From positions 1-32,277 of the forward strand of contig JAGBDV010000023.1 in the NCBI GenBank assembly GCA_017937305.1: 32,277 nucleotides of DNA, read 5' to 3'. Source of the stretch: Bacilli bacterium (GTDB lineage Bacteria > Bacillota_I > Bacilli_A > ML615J-28 > CAG-313). The notes beneath the pieces were generated by a model. The model searched no databases. It was given only the letters and a program-made list of their open reading frames with translations, and was not told the DNA's origin. The position numbers and the translations under genes were made by a program. Positions 5,741 through 12,153 of this stretch are shown here, one piece after another (positions within the stretch are counted from its first letter, which is position 1; each line of letters starts with the position of its first letter).

Positions 5741-5963
5741 AATTGATATTGTTGATATAAAAACAAAAGTAAAAAAAGAAGAATTAGAATTTTTTTTAGA
5801 TAATGGACTTATTTATTGTAAAGATAAAAAAAGTGATGAAGTTGTATCGGTAGGTAAATATATTGCATTAAAAATAAAAAATGATGGAATTTACATTATA
5901 GAAAATGGAAAATGTTCACAATTTGGATATTATAAAAATTCAGGAGGTGTTAGTAATGGATAA
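5730..5963 (+). CDS. Hypothetical phage protein, 77 aa
   Basis: A small lysine-rich protein of alternating beta strands (IDIVDIKTKV, EVVSVGKYIALKI, DGIYII), probably a small beta-sandwich or SH3-like fold. No family recognised. The start at 5730 has GGAGG (5715-5719) 10 nt upstream, and overlaps the previous gene by 11 nt. Its end overlaps the next gene by 8 nt. Function unknown. Confidence 0.6.
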   Translation: MNNKIDIVDIKTKVKKEELEFFLDNGLIYCKDKKSDEVVSVGKYIALKIKNDGIYIIENGKCSQFGYYKNSGGVSNG

Positions 5964-6177
5964 CAAAGAAAGAGATTTAGAATATTATAATGTTCCAACA
6001 TATATCGAAAAAGCAGTTAAAAAATTATTTAAATTAAAAAATCATGAAAAAGAATTAGCATTGCAAATTAAAGATTATATGACAACACATAATATTCCTA
6101 CTGACACACCATTGCATTTATTAAAATATATTCCTCAAGATGAAGTTGACCCAAATCAGATGCAATTGGATATATAG
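5956..6177 (+). CDS. Hypothetical phage protein, 73 aa
   Basis: A charged helical protein (YIEKAVKKLFKLKNHEKELA) followed by a proline/threonine turn (TTHNIPTDTPLHLLKYIP) and an acidic end. No family recognised. The start at 5956 is supported by an excellent ribosome site AGGAGGTG (5942-5949). Function unknown. Confidence 0.68.
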   Translation: MDNKERDLEYYNVPTYIEKAVKKLFKLKNHEKELALQIKDYMTTHNIPTDTPLHLLKYIPQDEVDPNQMQLDI

Positions 6178-6185
6178 GAGGATAT

Positions 6186-6734
6186 ATGAATTTATATAGA
6201 ATTAAAATTAGTGATTATGGTTATGTAAAAGCAATAGTATTTGATGTTGAACCATGTTTAAGAGTTATGCCAACATTTGAAAAAACAGAGGCAGGTGTTT
6301 ATGAAGAAGATAAGGCAAAATATTATTGCAATACATTAAATTATGAAAATCAAGGTAAAAATATAATTTTTTCATTAGAAAAAGTCAATAAAGAAATAGT
6401 TGATAATAATTTTATTGAGTTAGTAAAAGAAAACCCTGAATTGCCAATATATGCTTGGGTAAATAGTGAAGTAGTTGAGGATGATTATCATAGTTGGTTA
6501 GGTCAATTTACAACTACAAGAATAAGAGAGTATGCTAAAGTAGAAGAATATAATTGCTATGGTATGGATATTGTCTTTAAAGATGATGATGAAGAATATT
6601 TTGAATATTTAATAAATACAGATAAATACAAAGATTTATCTGATGAAGAAGCTAAAAAACAAGTAGAAGAATATATTAGTAAATTAGAATTTAAAAAAGC
6701 TATATTTGTTGATGTAGTTGCTCCAATTATATGA
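6186..6734 (+). CDS. Conserved hypothetical phage protein, 182 aa
   Basis: A family I recall from prophages of gut Bacillota but with no assigned function. The central signature is NPELPIYAWVNSEVV, then DDYHSWLGQF and IREYAKVEEY, followed by an acidic stretch (FKDDDEEYFEYL). The mixed pattern suggests two small alpha/beta domains. A ribosome site AGGAGG spans 6177-6182. The gene sits at the start of a second group of early hypotheticals (6186-7850), and its end is followed by the next gene's ribosome site GAGGTGA. Confidence 0.72.
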   Translation: MNLYRIKISDYGYVKAIVFDVEPCLRVMPTFEKTEAGVYEEDKAKYYCNTLNYENQGKNIIFSLEKVNKEIVDNNFIELVKENPELPIYAWVNSEVVEDDYHSWLGQFTTTRIREYAKVEEYNCYGMDIVFKDDDEEYFEYLINTDKYKDLSDEEAKKQVEEYISKLEFKKAIFVDVVAPII

Positions 6735-6744
6735 GGTGACATCA

Positions 6745-7044
6745 ATGAAGAAAAAAACACATAAGGTTCTTATAAGAGGAGAAGATAAACCTTATTTAAA
6801 AGATGTAAATGGATATTTTACTTGGTTAAATGATATACGAGTATTTATTTATTATGATAGCAATTGGAGAGATTGGTATGTAATAGATTTAGATACAGGG
6901 CAATCATTTGCTCAAGGTAAATCAATGGCTACAGCTAAAATAGATGCATTTAATAATATGGAAAAATTAAAAAATTATAAAGCTACTGAAAAATATAGAT
7001 ATAAAAGATTTTTATATCAAGAGTTATTAAAGGAGGCATTATGA
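6745..7044 (+). CDS. Hypothetical phage protein, 99 aa
   Basis: A basic protein with many aromatic residues: a beta-rich first half (WLNDIRVFIYYDSNWRDWYV) and a C-terminal helix rich in lysine and tyrosine (NYKATEKYRYKRFLYQELL). No family recognised. The start at 6745 follows GAGGTGACATCA; an upstream in-frame ATG lacks a site. It overlaps the next gene by 4 nt (ATGA). Function unknown. Confidence 0.65.
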   Translation: MKKKTHKVLIRGEDKPYLKDVNGYFTWLNDIRVFIYYDSNWRDWYVIDLDTGQSFAQGKSMATAKIDAFNNMEKLKNYKATEKYRYKRFLYQELLKEAL

Positions 7045-7280
7045 TAACTGTTAAATATAAAGACTCTGATAAAGGTTATGTTTTTAAAACAAAATCAATA
7101 TTAAAACAAGAGCAATTAAATAATTTATATAATCAATTAAAAAAAGGACTAGAAAATGGTATTTTGATATATCCATCTGAAACACTTGAGTTAGTTGATA
7201 CATATAACATATATACAACAACAGAGAGTATTTCAACAATATTAGATGAGGGGAAAAACAATGCTAACATTGCCAATTAA
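7041..7280 (+). CDS. Hypothetical phage protein, 79 aa
   Basis: A small protein with a beta-strand start (ITVKYKDSDKGYVFKTKSIL) and a long amphipathic helix (EQLNNLYNQLKKGLENG). No family recognised. AAAGGAGG (7029-7036) is a strong ribosome site 4 nt upstream. It overlaps the following ASCH gene by 20 nt. Function unknown. Confidence 0.62.
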   Translation: MITVKYKDSDKGYVFKTKSILKQEQLNNLYNQLKKGLENGILIYPSETLELVDTYNIYTTTESISTILDEGKNNANIAN

Positions 7281-7581
7281 AAAGAAATGGTTTGATATGA
7301 TAAAATCAGGCATAAAAAAAGAAGAATATCGTGAAATAAAACCATATTATGACAGTAGATTTTATCATTTAAAAGTAGAACCTATAATAGATGGAAAAGA
7401 ATATTCTATGTATGTTGAAAGCCCTAAATATATAATTTTTAGAAATGGCTATTCATCAAATAGTCCATCTATTAAATGTAAAGTTGAAATTACAACAGGA
7501 TTTGGAAAAGAAGAATGGGGAGCAGAACCAAATAAGGAATATTTTATATTAAAAATATTAAGTGTGGAGGAATTAAAATAA
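7261..7581 (+). CDS. ASCH domain protein
   Basis: A 106-aa protein. The N-terminal LTLPIKKKWFDMIKSGIKKEEYR and the following Y-rich strand are the hallmark of ASCH domains in phages, a PUA-like beta-barrel fold that binds RNA or modified nucleotides. The family is linked to RNA modification and co-activator roles, but phage members are uncharacterised. The length is a single ASCH domain with no fusion. The start at 7261 follows GAGGGG; the end overlaps the next start by 1 nt. Its location among early genes suggests a role in taking over host translation or nucleic acid metabolism; that is inference. Confidence 0.82.
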   Translation: MLTLPIKKKWFDMIKSGIKKEEYREIKPYYDSRFYHLKVEPIIDGKEYSMYVESPKYIIFRNGYSSNSPSIKCKVEITTGFGKEEWGAEPNKEYFILKILSVEELK

Positions 7582-7850
7582 TGAAAAATGATGAATTTAT
7601 AAAAATATGTAAAGAAACAATTGTTAATTATTTTAACAATAAAGTAGAAATAACAGATAATAAAAAAATAACAGAAGAAGATGTATTTATTGTTTGGAGT
7701 TGCAAAACACTTCAAAATAATAAAGCTATGGTAAGTACAACTATATCAGATGGAATGTACTATGAACTTACATATAATGGAGATAAGCAAGAATTATATT
7801 TAGATGCATATAAAAAATGGGAAAATGTCTGTTATGAAATAAAAAACTAA
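7581..7850 (+). CDS. DUF6275 family phage protein
   Basis: An 89-aa protein. VFIVWSCKTLQNNKAMVSTT and the following DGMYYELTYNGDKQELYLDAY closely fit the DUF6275 family, a small protein of unknown function found in early regions of many Bacillota phages. The pattern suggests a compact beta sheet with a C-terminal helix (YKKWENVCYEI). GGAGG at 7566-7570 is the ribosome site. It ends 13 nt before the recombinase gene. Confidence 0.82.
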   Translation: MKNDEFIKICKETIVNYFNNKVEITDNKKITEEDVFIVWSCKTLQNNKAMVSTTISDGMYYELTYNGDKQELYLDAYKKWENVCYEIKN

Positions 7851-7863
7851 ATGGGGTGCTATC

Positions 7864-8493
7864 ATGAGTAGAACTTTTAGAGTGAATTTTGGTAGAAAGA
7901 CAGTAAGACCATTTGAACAACATGATATTAATAATATGCTTGTAATATGTAAAAAAGCAAGAAATCAAGCAGAAGAAGACTCAAATGATGAGCAAAGATA
8001 TTTATGGGATAGAAATTATATGATTTTAGTAATTGGAATGAATTTAGCATTTAGAATTGAAGATATTTTACAATTAAGAGTTGATAATTTCAAAAATGGT
8101 GGTGTATATACAAGAGAATTTAAAACAAATAAAGAACAATCTTTTGAATTGCATCCATCTTTATACAAGGATATTCAAGAATATATCAAAAGAAATAACT
8201 TGATTGATGGTGAATATTTATTTAGAAGTAGAAAAGGTCTTAATAAACCAATAACAAGGCAAAGAGCATGGCAAGTTATTAAGGAATTAGCTGATAATGT
8301 TAAAGTATCATATCCTGTTGGATGTCACTCTTTAAGGAAATATTTTGCTAGACAATACTATGAACAAACAGGTGATATTATAGGTTTAAAAGAAATGTTA
8401 AATCACTCTAACGAAAGAGTCACTTTATTATATATTTGTTGGAATACTGATGATAAAAATCAAAAAAGAAAGAGTTTTTATTTAGGAAGTTAG
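7864..8493 (+). CDS. Small tyrosine recombinase without arm-binding domain
   Basis: A second tyrosine recombinase, 209 aa, shorter than the integrase at 30,779 (347 aa) and lacking an N-terminal arm-binding domain. Catalytic residues are present: Arg64 (FRIEDIL), a Lys around 87-90, His155-x-x-Arg158 (HSLRKYF), His181 (LNHSNERVT) and nucleophile Tyr190 (LLYICW). It closes the early operon, with a GGGGTG ribosome site. Recombinases like this at the early/late border are common in Bacillota phages; roles could include dimer resolution or DNA inversion. Candidate targets in this window are the inverted repeats just downstream (8,507-8,530, 8,654-8,691) and the 10-7-10 sites flanking the immunity region (954-980 and 31,911-31,937). 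None is proven. Confidence 0.85.
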   Translation: MSRTFRVNFGRKTVRPFEQHDINNMLVICKKARNQAEEDSNDEQRYLWDRNYMILVIGMNLAFRIEDILQLRVDNFKNGGVYTREFKTNKEQSFELHPSLYKDIQEYIKRNNLIDGEYLFRSRKGLNKPITRQRAWQVIKELADNVKVSYPVGCHSLRKYFARQYYEQTGDIIGLKEMLNHSNERVTLLYICWNTDDKNQKRKSFYLGS

Positions 8494-8506
8494 TATGATG
8501 ACTAGA

Positions 8507-8530
8507 AGTGGTATGCAGTAGCATATCACT
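8507..8530. repeat. 10-bp palindromic hairpin after recombinase gene
   Basis: AGTGGTATGC (8507-8516) and GCATATCACT (8521-8530) form a 10-bp stem with one G-T wobble and a 4-nt loop, 14 nt after the recombinase stop codon. Only a weak T-rich tail follows, so it is an imperfect terminator for the early operon. A recombinase or regulator binding site is equally possible. Confidence 0.6.
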
Positions 8531-8591
8531 TAATTTAAAACATAGCAATTTTACAAAATGAAAAAAAGTAAATTCAATAAAAAAATAACAC

Positions 8592-8609
8592 TTTCCTGAT
8601 AACAGGAAA
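8592..8609. repeat. 7-bp perfect hairpin in early/late gap
   Basis: TTTCCTG (8592-8598), loop ATAA, CAGGAAA (8603-8609). It stands in the 234-bp gap between the recombinase gene (ends 8493) and the next gene (starts 8728). No T-run follows, so it is not an obvious terminator. Confidence 0.55.
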
Positions 8610-8653
8610 ATGATTATAAAATCTAGGAAAAATTAAGATTTTAATGCAAAAAA

Positions 8654-8691
8654 ATGAATTTAACAGAATTATGTCATTTAGTTAAATTCAT
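8654..8691. repeat. 11-bp perfect inverted repeat upstream of first late gene
   Basis: ATGAATTTAAC (8654-8664) and GTTAAATTCAT (8681-8691) are perfect reverse complements with a 16-bp gap, ending 36 bp before the start codon at 8728. It may be an operator for the gene that follows, an RNA hairpin in its leader, or a recombinase site. I see no strong promoter in this gap. Confidence 0.65.
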
Positions 8692-8727
8692 ATAGGTAGG
8701 AAATAGAAAGGAATTAGGTGTAATTTT

Positions 8728-9069
8728 ATGCATTGTGGAGATAATAGAGATTATAAAAAAGAATATGAAGAGTTTTGGAAAGATATAGTAGAAAATGATG
8801 ATGGTACTCTTAATAAAGACCAAGTTATGAGAGAATTAAGTGATTATTCTATGGTTATGGATAATTGTGCTAGAGCATATTGTTTAATGACTCATCAAAG
8901 AATATCAAAACAAAATACAATGTTCTTTGAAGTAGAAAATATCTTTAATGATTTATTTATTGATAAGGAATTATGTGCAGATGATTTAATTAATACAGTA
9001 ATTACAAAAGATATGTCTCATGATGAGATAATTAAAGCTATAAGAGAATATCTTGGTTATTATGAATAA
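8728..9069 (+). CDS. Conserved hypothetical phage protein, 113 aa
   Basis: A helical, acidic protein with pattern DYKKEYEEFWKDIVENDDGT, then KDQVMRELSDYSMVMDN and RAYCLMTHQRISKQ, a family I recognise from Bacillota phages (start with an acidic helix, then LSDY and YCxxT...RISK) but without known function. It stands alone between the early and late blocks, preceded by a 234-bp gap with three inverted repeats and followed by the first late promoter, so it may be separately controlled. TTAGGTG gives a modest ribosome site. Confidence 0.7.
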   Translation: MHCGDNRDYKKEYEEFWKDIVENDDGTLNKDQVMRELSDYSMVMDNCARAYCLMTHQRISKQNTMFFEVENIFNDLFIDKELCADDLINTVITKDMSHDEIIKAIREYLGYYE

Positions 9070-9092
9070 AATTAATTGAAGAGGATGAAAAA

Positions 9093-9127
9093 TCACAAAA
9101 CTCACACTAAAAAGGTGATATAATGTA
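9093..9127 (+). promoter_or_regulatory. Late promoter copy 1 (twin of 12,044-12,078)
   Basis: The pattern TCACA-N4-TCACACT-N7-TGATATAATGTA occurs here and at 12,044-12,078 with identical spacing. It holds an extended -10 element (TGATATAAT, TATAAT at 9119-9124) but no -35 consensus; in its place is a direct repeat of TCACA with a 9-bp period, as expected for an activator site. The start of the RNA (after the -10: ATGTATTGTAGAAG here) also resembles copy 2. It should drive the HNH-terminase genes. Confidence 0.75.
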
Positions 9128-9137
9128 TTGTAGAAGC

Positions 9138-9164
9138 AAAGGCAATAGAAATATTGTCTTTTTC
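9138..9164 (+). terminator. Attenuator-like terminator just after late promoter 1
   Basis: AAAGGCAAT (9138-9146), loop AGAAAT, ATTGTCTTT (9153-9161), then more T residues. This is a 9-bp stem with one G-U pair and a U-rich end, starting only about 7-10 nt after the predicted transcription start. Copy 2 of the promoter also has a terminator a short way downstream (12,105-12,128), so late transcription may need antitermination. Confidence 0.6.
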
Positions 9165-9170
9165 TGTGTT

Positions 9171-9275
9171 TATATGAGAGTATGATAAATAAATAAGATA
9201 TAGCACCTTATTCTTAAAAATATCATATATATTCTCCTCATCGTACTCTCATATAAGCATAGAGAGGTGCTATGC
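9171..9275 (+). promoter_or_regulatory. Structured leader that may hide the HNH gene's ribosome site
   Basis: A 12-bp perfect stem (TATATGAGAGTA 9171-9182 with TACTCTCATATA 9244-9255), extended by four more pairs including one wobble, encloses ATAGCACCT (9200-9208). That segment is exactly complementary to AGGTGCTAT (9265-9273), which contains a GAGGTG ribosome-site-like sequence. GCATAG/CTATGC (9257-9262/9270-9275) forms a competing small hairpin with AGAGGTG in its loop. Mutually exclusive pairings of this kind are typical of translational switches. No known riboswitch class is recognised. Confidence 0.5.
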
Positions 9276-9295
9276 TTAGTAAGGGAGAGACATAT

Positions 9296-9721
9296 ATGTT
9301 AAAAAGTTGTAATAGGTGTGGAAAGATACATGATTTTAATAAAACATGTTATAAAAATAGGCAAGTAAGAGGCAAAACTAAGGCAGATGAGTTTAGAAAA
9401 ACTAATAAATGGCATCAAAAGAGTCTTGATATTAGAGAAAGAGATAAGAATTTGTGTAGATGTTGTATTGCAGATATATTCAATACACAACATATTTTTA
9501 ACTTTAATAAGCTAGAAGTGCATCATATTACACCACTAGAAGAGGATTTTAATAAGAGATTAGATGATGATAACCTTATTACTTTGTGTTGTTATCATCA
9601 TAAATTAGCAGAAAACAATATCATACCTAGATATATACTAGAAAAATTAACTGCTCCAGAGTGTAATTTACTTGAAATTAGGCAAGAGGTAGAGGGAATA
9701 ACCATCCCCCCTACCTTTTAA
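9296..9721 (+). CDS. HNH endonuclease of the packaging module
   Basis: A 141-aa HNH nuclease of the kind placed directly before terminase in HK97-type phages, where it assists TerL in cleaving cos and packaging DNA. The N-terminal CNRCGKIHDFNKTC and LCRCC are zinc-binding cysteine pairs. The catalytic core is LEVHHITPL (His-His), then DDDNLITLCCYHHKLAE with Asn and the final His. The start at 9296 follows GGGAGAG and gives the family's usual MLKxCxxCGKIH beginning; an in-frame ATG at 9272 has its GAGGTG too close. Expression is preceded by late promoter 1 and a structured leader. Confidence 0.87.
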   Translation: MLKSCNRCGKIHDFNKTCYKNRQVRGKTKADEFRKTNKWHQKSLDIRERDKNLCRCCIADIFNTQHIFNFNKLEVHHITPLEEDFNKRLDDDNLITLCCYHHKLAENNIIPRYILEKLTAPECNLLEIRQEVEGITIPPTF

Positions 9722-9828
9722 TTTTAAAAAAATAAAAGTTTTTAAAACCTACTGCCCACCTAAAAGTGTGAAAAATGCCTAAAATGAAAATTTCAACATC
9801 AACTATGTAAGAAAGAGAGGTGATAAAT
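9722..9828. other. Gap before terminase, likely cos region
   Basis: A 107-bp gap between the HNH and terminase small subunit genes. The HNH gene ends in ACCATCCCCCCTACC (about 9701-9715), an unusual C-run in an AT-rich genome. In Bacillota HK97-type phages that carry this HNH gene, the cohesive-end site generally lies here. A lone TCACACT box on the minus strand (9764-9770) matches the late promoter boxes but has no -10 element. The exact cut site cannot be read from the sequence. Confidence 0.4.
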
Positions 9829-10320
9829 ATGTCTAGACCAGCTAAAGCTATTGATACTAATTCAATGAAAATGAGTAAAGAAGAAAGAAAAGCTCGTGAA
9901 GAAAATGAAAAAAAATTAAGAGGTTCAAATGATGAGTTGAAACCATTTAAATATCTTAATAAAAGACAGAAAGCAATCTTTAATGATATTTTAAAAAATC
10001 TTAATAAAGACATTTTAAGTAATTTGGATATTTACTTATTAAATCAGACTGCTATTACTATTGAGAGATTAGAGAGTCTTGAAAAAGAAATTAATAGTGC
10101 TAGTAAGATTACTGATGAAAATGGTAAAAAGAAAGATAAGTTAGATGTTAAGTTAATTGCATCTTTAAAGTCTGTTAGAGACATGTACTCAAAAGATTTC
10201 TTTAGGTGTTGTAATGAGTTATCTTTATCACCACAAGCTAGAGCAAAAATATCTATTAGTGCAACCACCCCTGAAAAGAAAACATTAATGGATATTTTAA
10301 ATGAAGAAGATGATGATTAA
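9829..10320 (+). CDS. terS: Terminase small subunit, P27 family
   Basis: DNA-recognition subunit of the packaging motor, 163 aa. The basic, disordered start (SRPAKAIDTNSMKMSKEERK) is followed by the P27-type helical core: FKYLNKRQKAIFNDILKNL, then DIYLLNQTAITIERLE and the C-terminal LSPQARAKISI. The start at 9829 with AGAGAGGTGA upstream is preferred to an in-frame ATG at 9820. It binds the packaging site and hands the DNA to TerL, whose gene starts 1 nt after this stop. P27 TerS with a preceding HNH gene indicates cos-type packaging. Confidence 0.9.
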   Translation: MSRPAKAIDTNSMKMSKEERKAREENEKKLRGSNDELKPFKYLNKRQKAIFNDILKNLNKDILSNLDIYLLNQTAITIERLESLEKEINSASKITDENGKKKDKLDVKLIASLKSVRDMYSKDFFRCCNELSLSPQARAKISISATTPEKKTLMDILNEEDDD

Positions 10321-10321
10321 T

Positions 10322-12040
10322 ATGTTAGAAAATCATCCTAGTTATGTTTATGCAAGACAGATAGTTGATGGAACAATAAAACCACCACCACTATATTATG
10401 AGCTTAATGGTGAAAAGATATTTGTATCTCCTAAGTATGTAAAAAAGCAATGTAGTATATTTTTAGATATTGCAGATGGTAAATCTAGTAAATATGTTAT
10501 TGATGAAAAAAGAATTAATAAGATAGATAAAATTTGTAAAATATTAGTAATGGCAAAAGGTATTAAAACAGGAGAAAAGATTTACAAAGCATTATCAGGT
10601 TATCAATGGTTATTAATTGTTGCTAGTTTATGTACTGTTTATAGAGAAAATAAAAAGAGAAGAAGATATGAAACAGTAATATTGGAAATCTGCAGAAAGA
10701 ATGGTAAGACATTTATAGTAGCATTTTTAATGTTATTGTTATTTTACTTAGAACCTAAATTTTCTAGGTTCTTTTCAGTTGCACCTGATGGAGCATTGGC
10801 AAAAGAAATAAAACAAGCACTTGAACCATTAATCAAGGCAAATGCAAGTGTGTTTGAAGAGGGAGAATTTAAGATATTAAGGGATTGTATAAGACATATT
10901 CCTACTGATACAGTATATACCCCTCTTAACTATTCAAAAGATAGAATGGATGGTAAAGAACCTACAGTATTTGTTGCAGATGAAGTTGGTGCATTGCCTA
11001 CTGCTTATGCCATAGAGTCAATGAGGTCAGGGCAATTATTAGTAATAAATAAACTAGGTTTTATAATTTCAACTAAATATCCGACAATAGATAATCCAAT
11101 GGAGGATGAAGTAGGATATGCAAAAAAAGTATTAGATGGAATTATTGAGGATGAGACTGTATTTGCATTATTGTATGAACCAAATGAAACTAAAAATTGG
11201 GCAACAGATGATAATATAATTTTACAATCAAATCCATTAGCAATAGAAATACCTGCAGTTTATAAAGATTTATTAGATAAGAGAAGAAAAGCAATAGAAA
11301 GAGAAAAGTTAAGAGAAAACTTTTTAACAAAGCATTGCAATATTATCTATCAAGGTGCAGGTACTGAAAGTTTTATTGATGTGACAGAAGTTCAAAAATG
11401 TAGAGTAGATAAGATAGATTGGTCAGGTAAAGAAGTATTTATTGGTGTTGACCTGTCTATGACTAATGATAACTGCTCAGTAGCAATGACAAGTTGTGAT
11501 GATGATGTAATAATTGCAGAGGCAATATCATTTATACCTGATGGAAGAATAGAAGAAAAAAATCAATTTGAAAAAATAAATTATTATGATTTTATAAATG
11601 CTATGAAATGTATTGCATGTGGAGATAAGACAGTTGATTATAAAGTTATAGAAGATTTTGTGTTTGCAATAGAAGATAAATATGATGTTGTTGTTATGGC
11701 AATAGGTTATGATAGATATAATGCACTATCATCTGCTCAAAAGTGGGATGAGAAATATAATACAGTATGTATTAGACAACACTCTGACACATTGCATCCA
11801 CCAACAAAGTTATTGTATGAAAAAATAATGAATGGTAAGTTTAGATATGAGGATAATAAATTATTGGAAATTAATTTTCAAAATGCTAAATGTGTGTATG
11901 ATACCAACATGAACAGATATGTTAATAAGAAAAAATCTAATGGAAAAATAGACATGGTTGTTGCATTAATTAATAGTATTTATCTATTACAACAAGAGGT
12001 TTTATTAGAGAATGGAAACTTTTTTGTTCAGGTTGTTTAG
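10322..12040 (+). CDS. terL: Terminase large subunit
   Basis: Packaging ATPase and nuclease, 572 aa, normal length for the family. Residues 120-131 (ILEICRKNGKTF) hold the Walker A-like loop and 215-223 (TVFVADEVG) the Walker B/catalytic Glu. The RNase H-fold nuclease begins at about 371 with EVFIGVDLSMTND (Asp377) and ends with the last catalytic Asp in NGKIDMVVAL. The start at 10,322 is the most likely of several clustered ATGs that overlap the end of terS; no clear ribosome site is seen, so coupling to terS is likely. The protein docks on the portal encoded after the second late promoter. Confidence 0.95.
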   Translation: MLENHPSYVYARQIVDGTIKPPPLYYELNGEKIFVSPKYVKKQCSIFLDIADGKSSKYVIDEKRINKIDKICKILVMAKGIKTGEKIYKALSGYQWLLIVASLCTVYRENKKRRRYETVILEICRKNGKTFIVAFLMLLLFYLEPKFSRFFSVAPDGALAKEIKQALEPLIKANASVFEEGEFKILRDCIRHIPTDTVYTPLNYSKDRMDGKEPTVFVADEVGALPTAYAIESMRSGQLLVINKLGFIISTKYPTIDNPMEDEVGYAKKVLDGIIEDETVFALLYEPNETKNWATDDNIILQSNPLAIEIPAVYKDLLDKRRKAIEREKLRENFLTKHCNIIYQGAGTESFIDVTEVQKCRVDKIDWSGKEVFIGVDLSMTNDNCSVAMTSCDDDVIIAEAISFIPDGRIEEKNQFEKINYYDFINAMKCIACGDKTVDYKVIEDFVFAIEDKYDVVVMAIGYDRYNALSSAQKWDEKYNTVCIRQHSDTLHPPTKLLYEKIMNGKFRYEDNKLLEINFQNAKCVYDTNMNRYVNKKKSNGKIDMVVALINSIYLLQQEVLLENGNFFVQVV

Positions 12041-12043
12041 TTT

Positions 12044-12078
12044 TCACATTTTTCACACTCTATCTATGATATAATGTA
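12044..12078 (+). promoter_or_regulatory. Late promoter copy 2 (twin of 9,093-9,127)
   Basis: TCACA-N4-TCACACT-N7-TGATATAATGTA with the same spacing as copy 1; TATAAT at 12,070-12,075 with extended TG. The transcribed start (ATGTAAATGTGGAAG) also resembles copy 1. It lies in the 113-bp gap after terL and should drive the head and tail genes. No -35 consensus is present. Confidence 0.75.
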
Positions 12079-12104
12079 AATGTGGAAGAATGAAAAACTT
12101 ATAT

Positions 12105-12128
12105 AACAGGCAGAAATGCTTGTTTTTT
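12105..12128 (+). terminator. Intrinsic terminator just after late promoter 2
   Basis: AACAGGCA (12,105-12,112), GAAA tetraloop, TGCTTGTT (12,117-12,124), then a T-run to 12,128. It is a textbook Rho-independent terminator (8-bp stem with one G-U). It stands about 25 nt after the predicted start of promoter 2 and 26 nt before the portal start codon. It may end terL transcripts, or act as an attenuator for promoter 2. Confidence 0.8.
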
Positions 12129-12153
12129 GTTGTGAAGAAAAGAGGTGAGAGCA

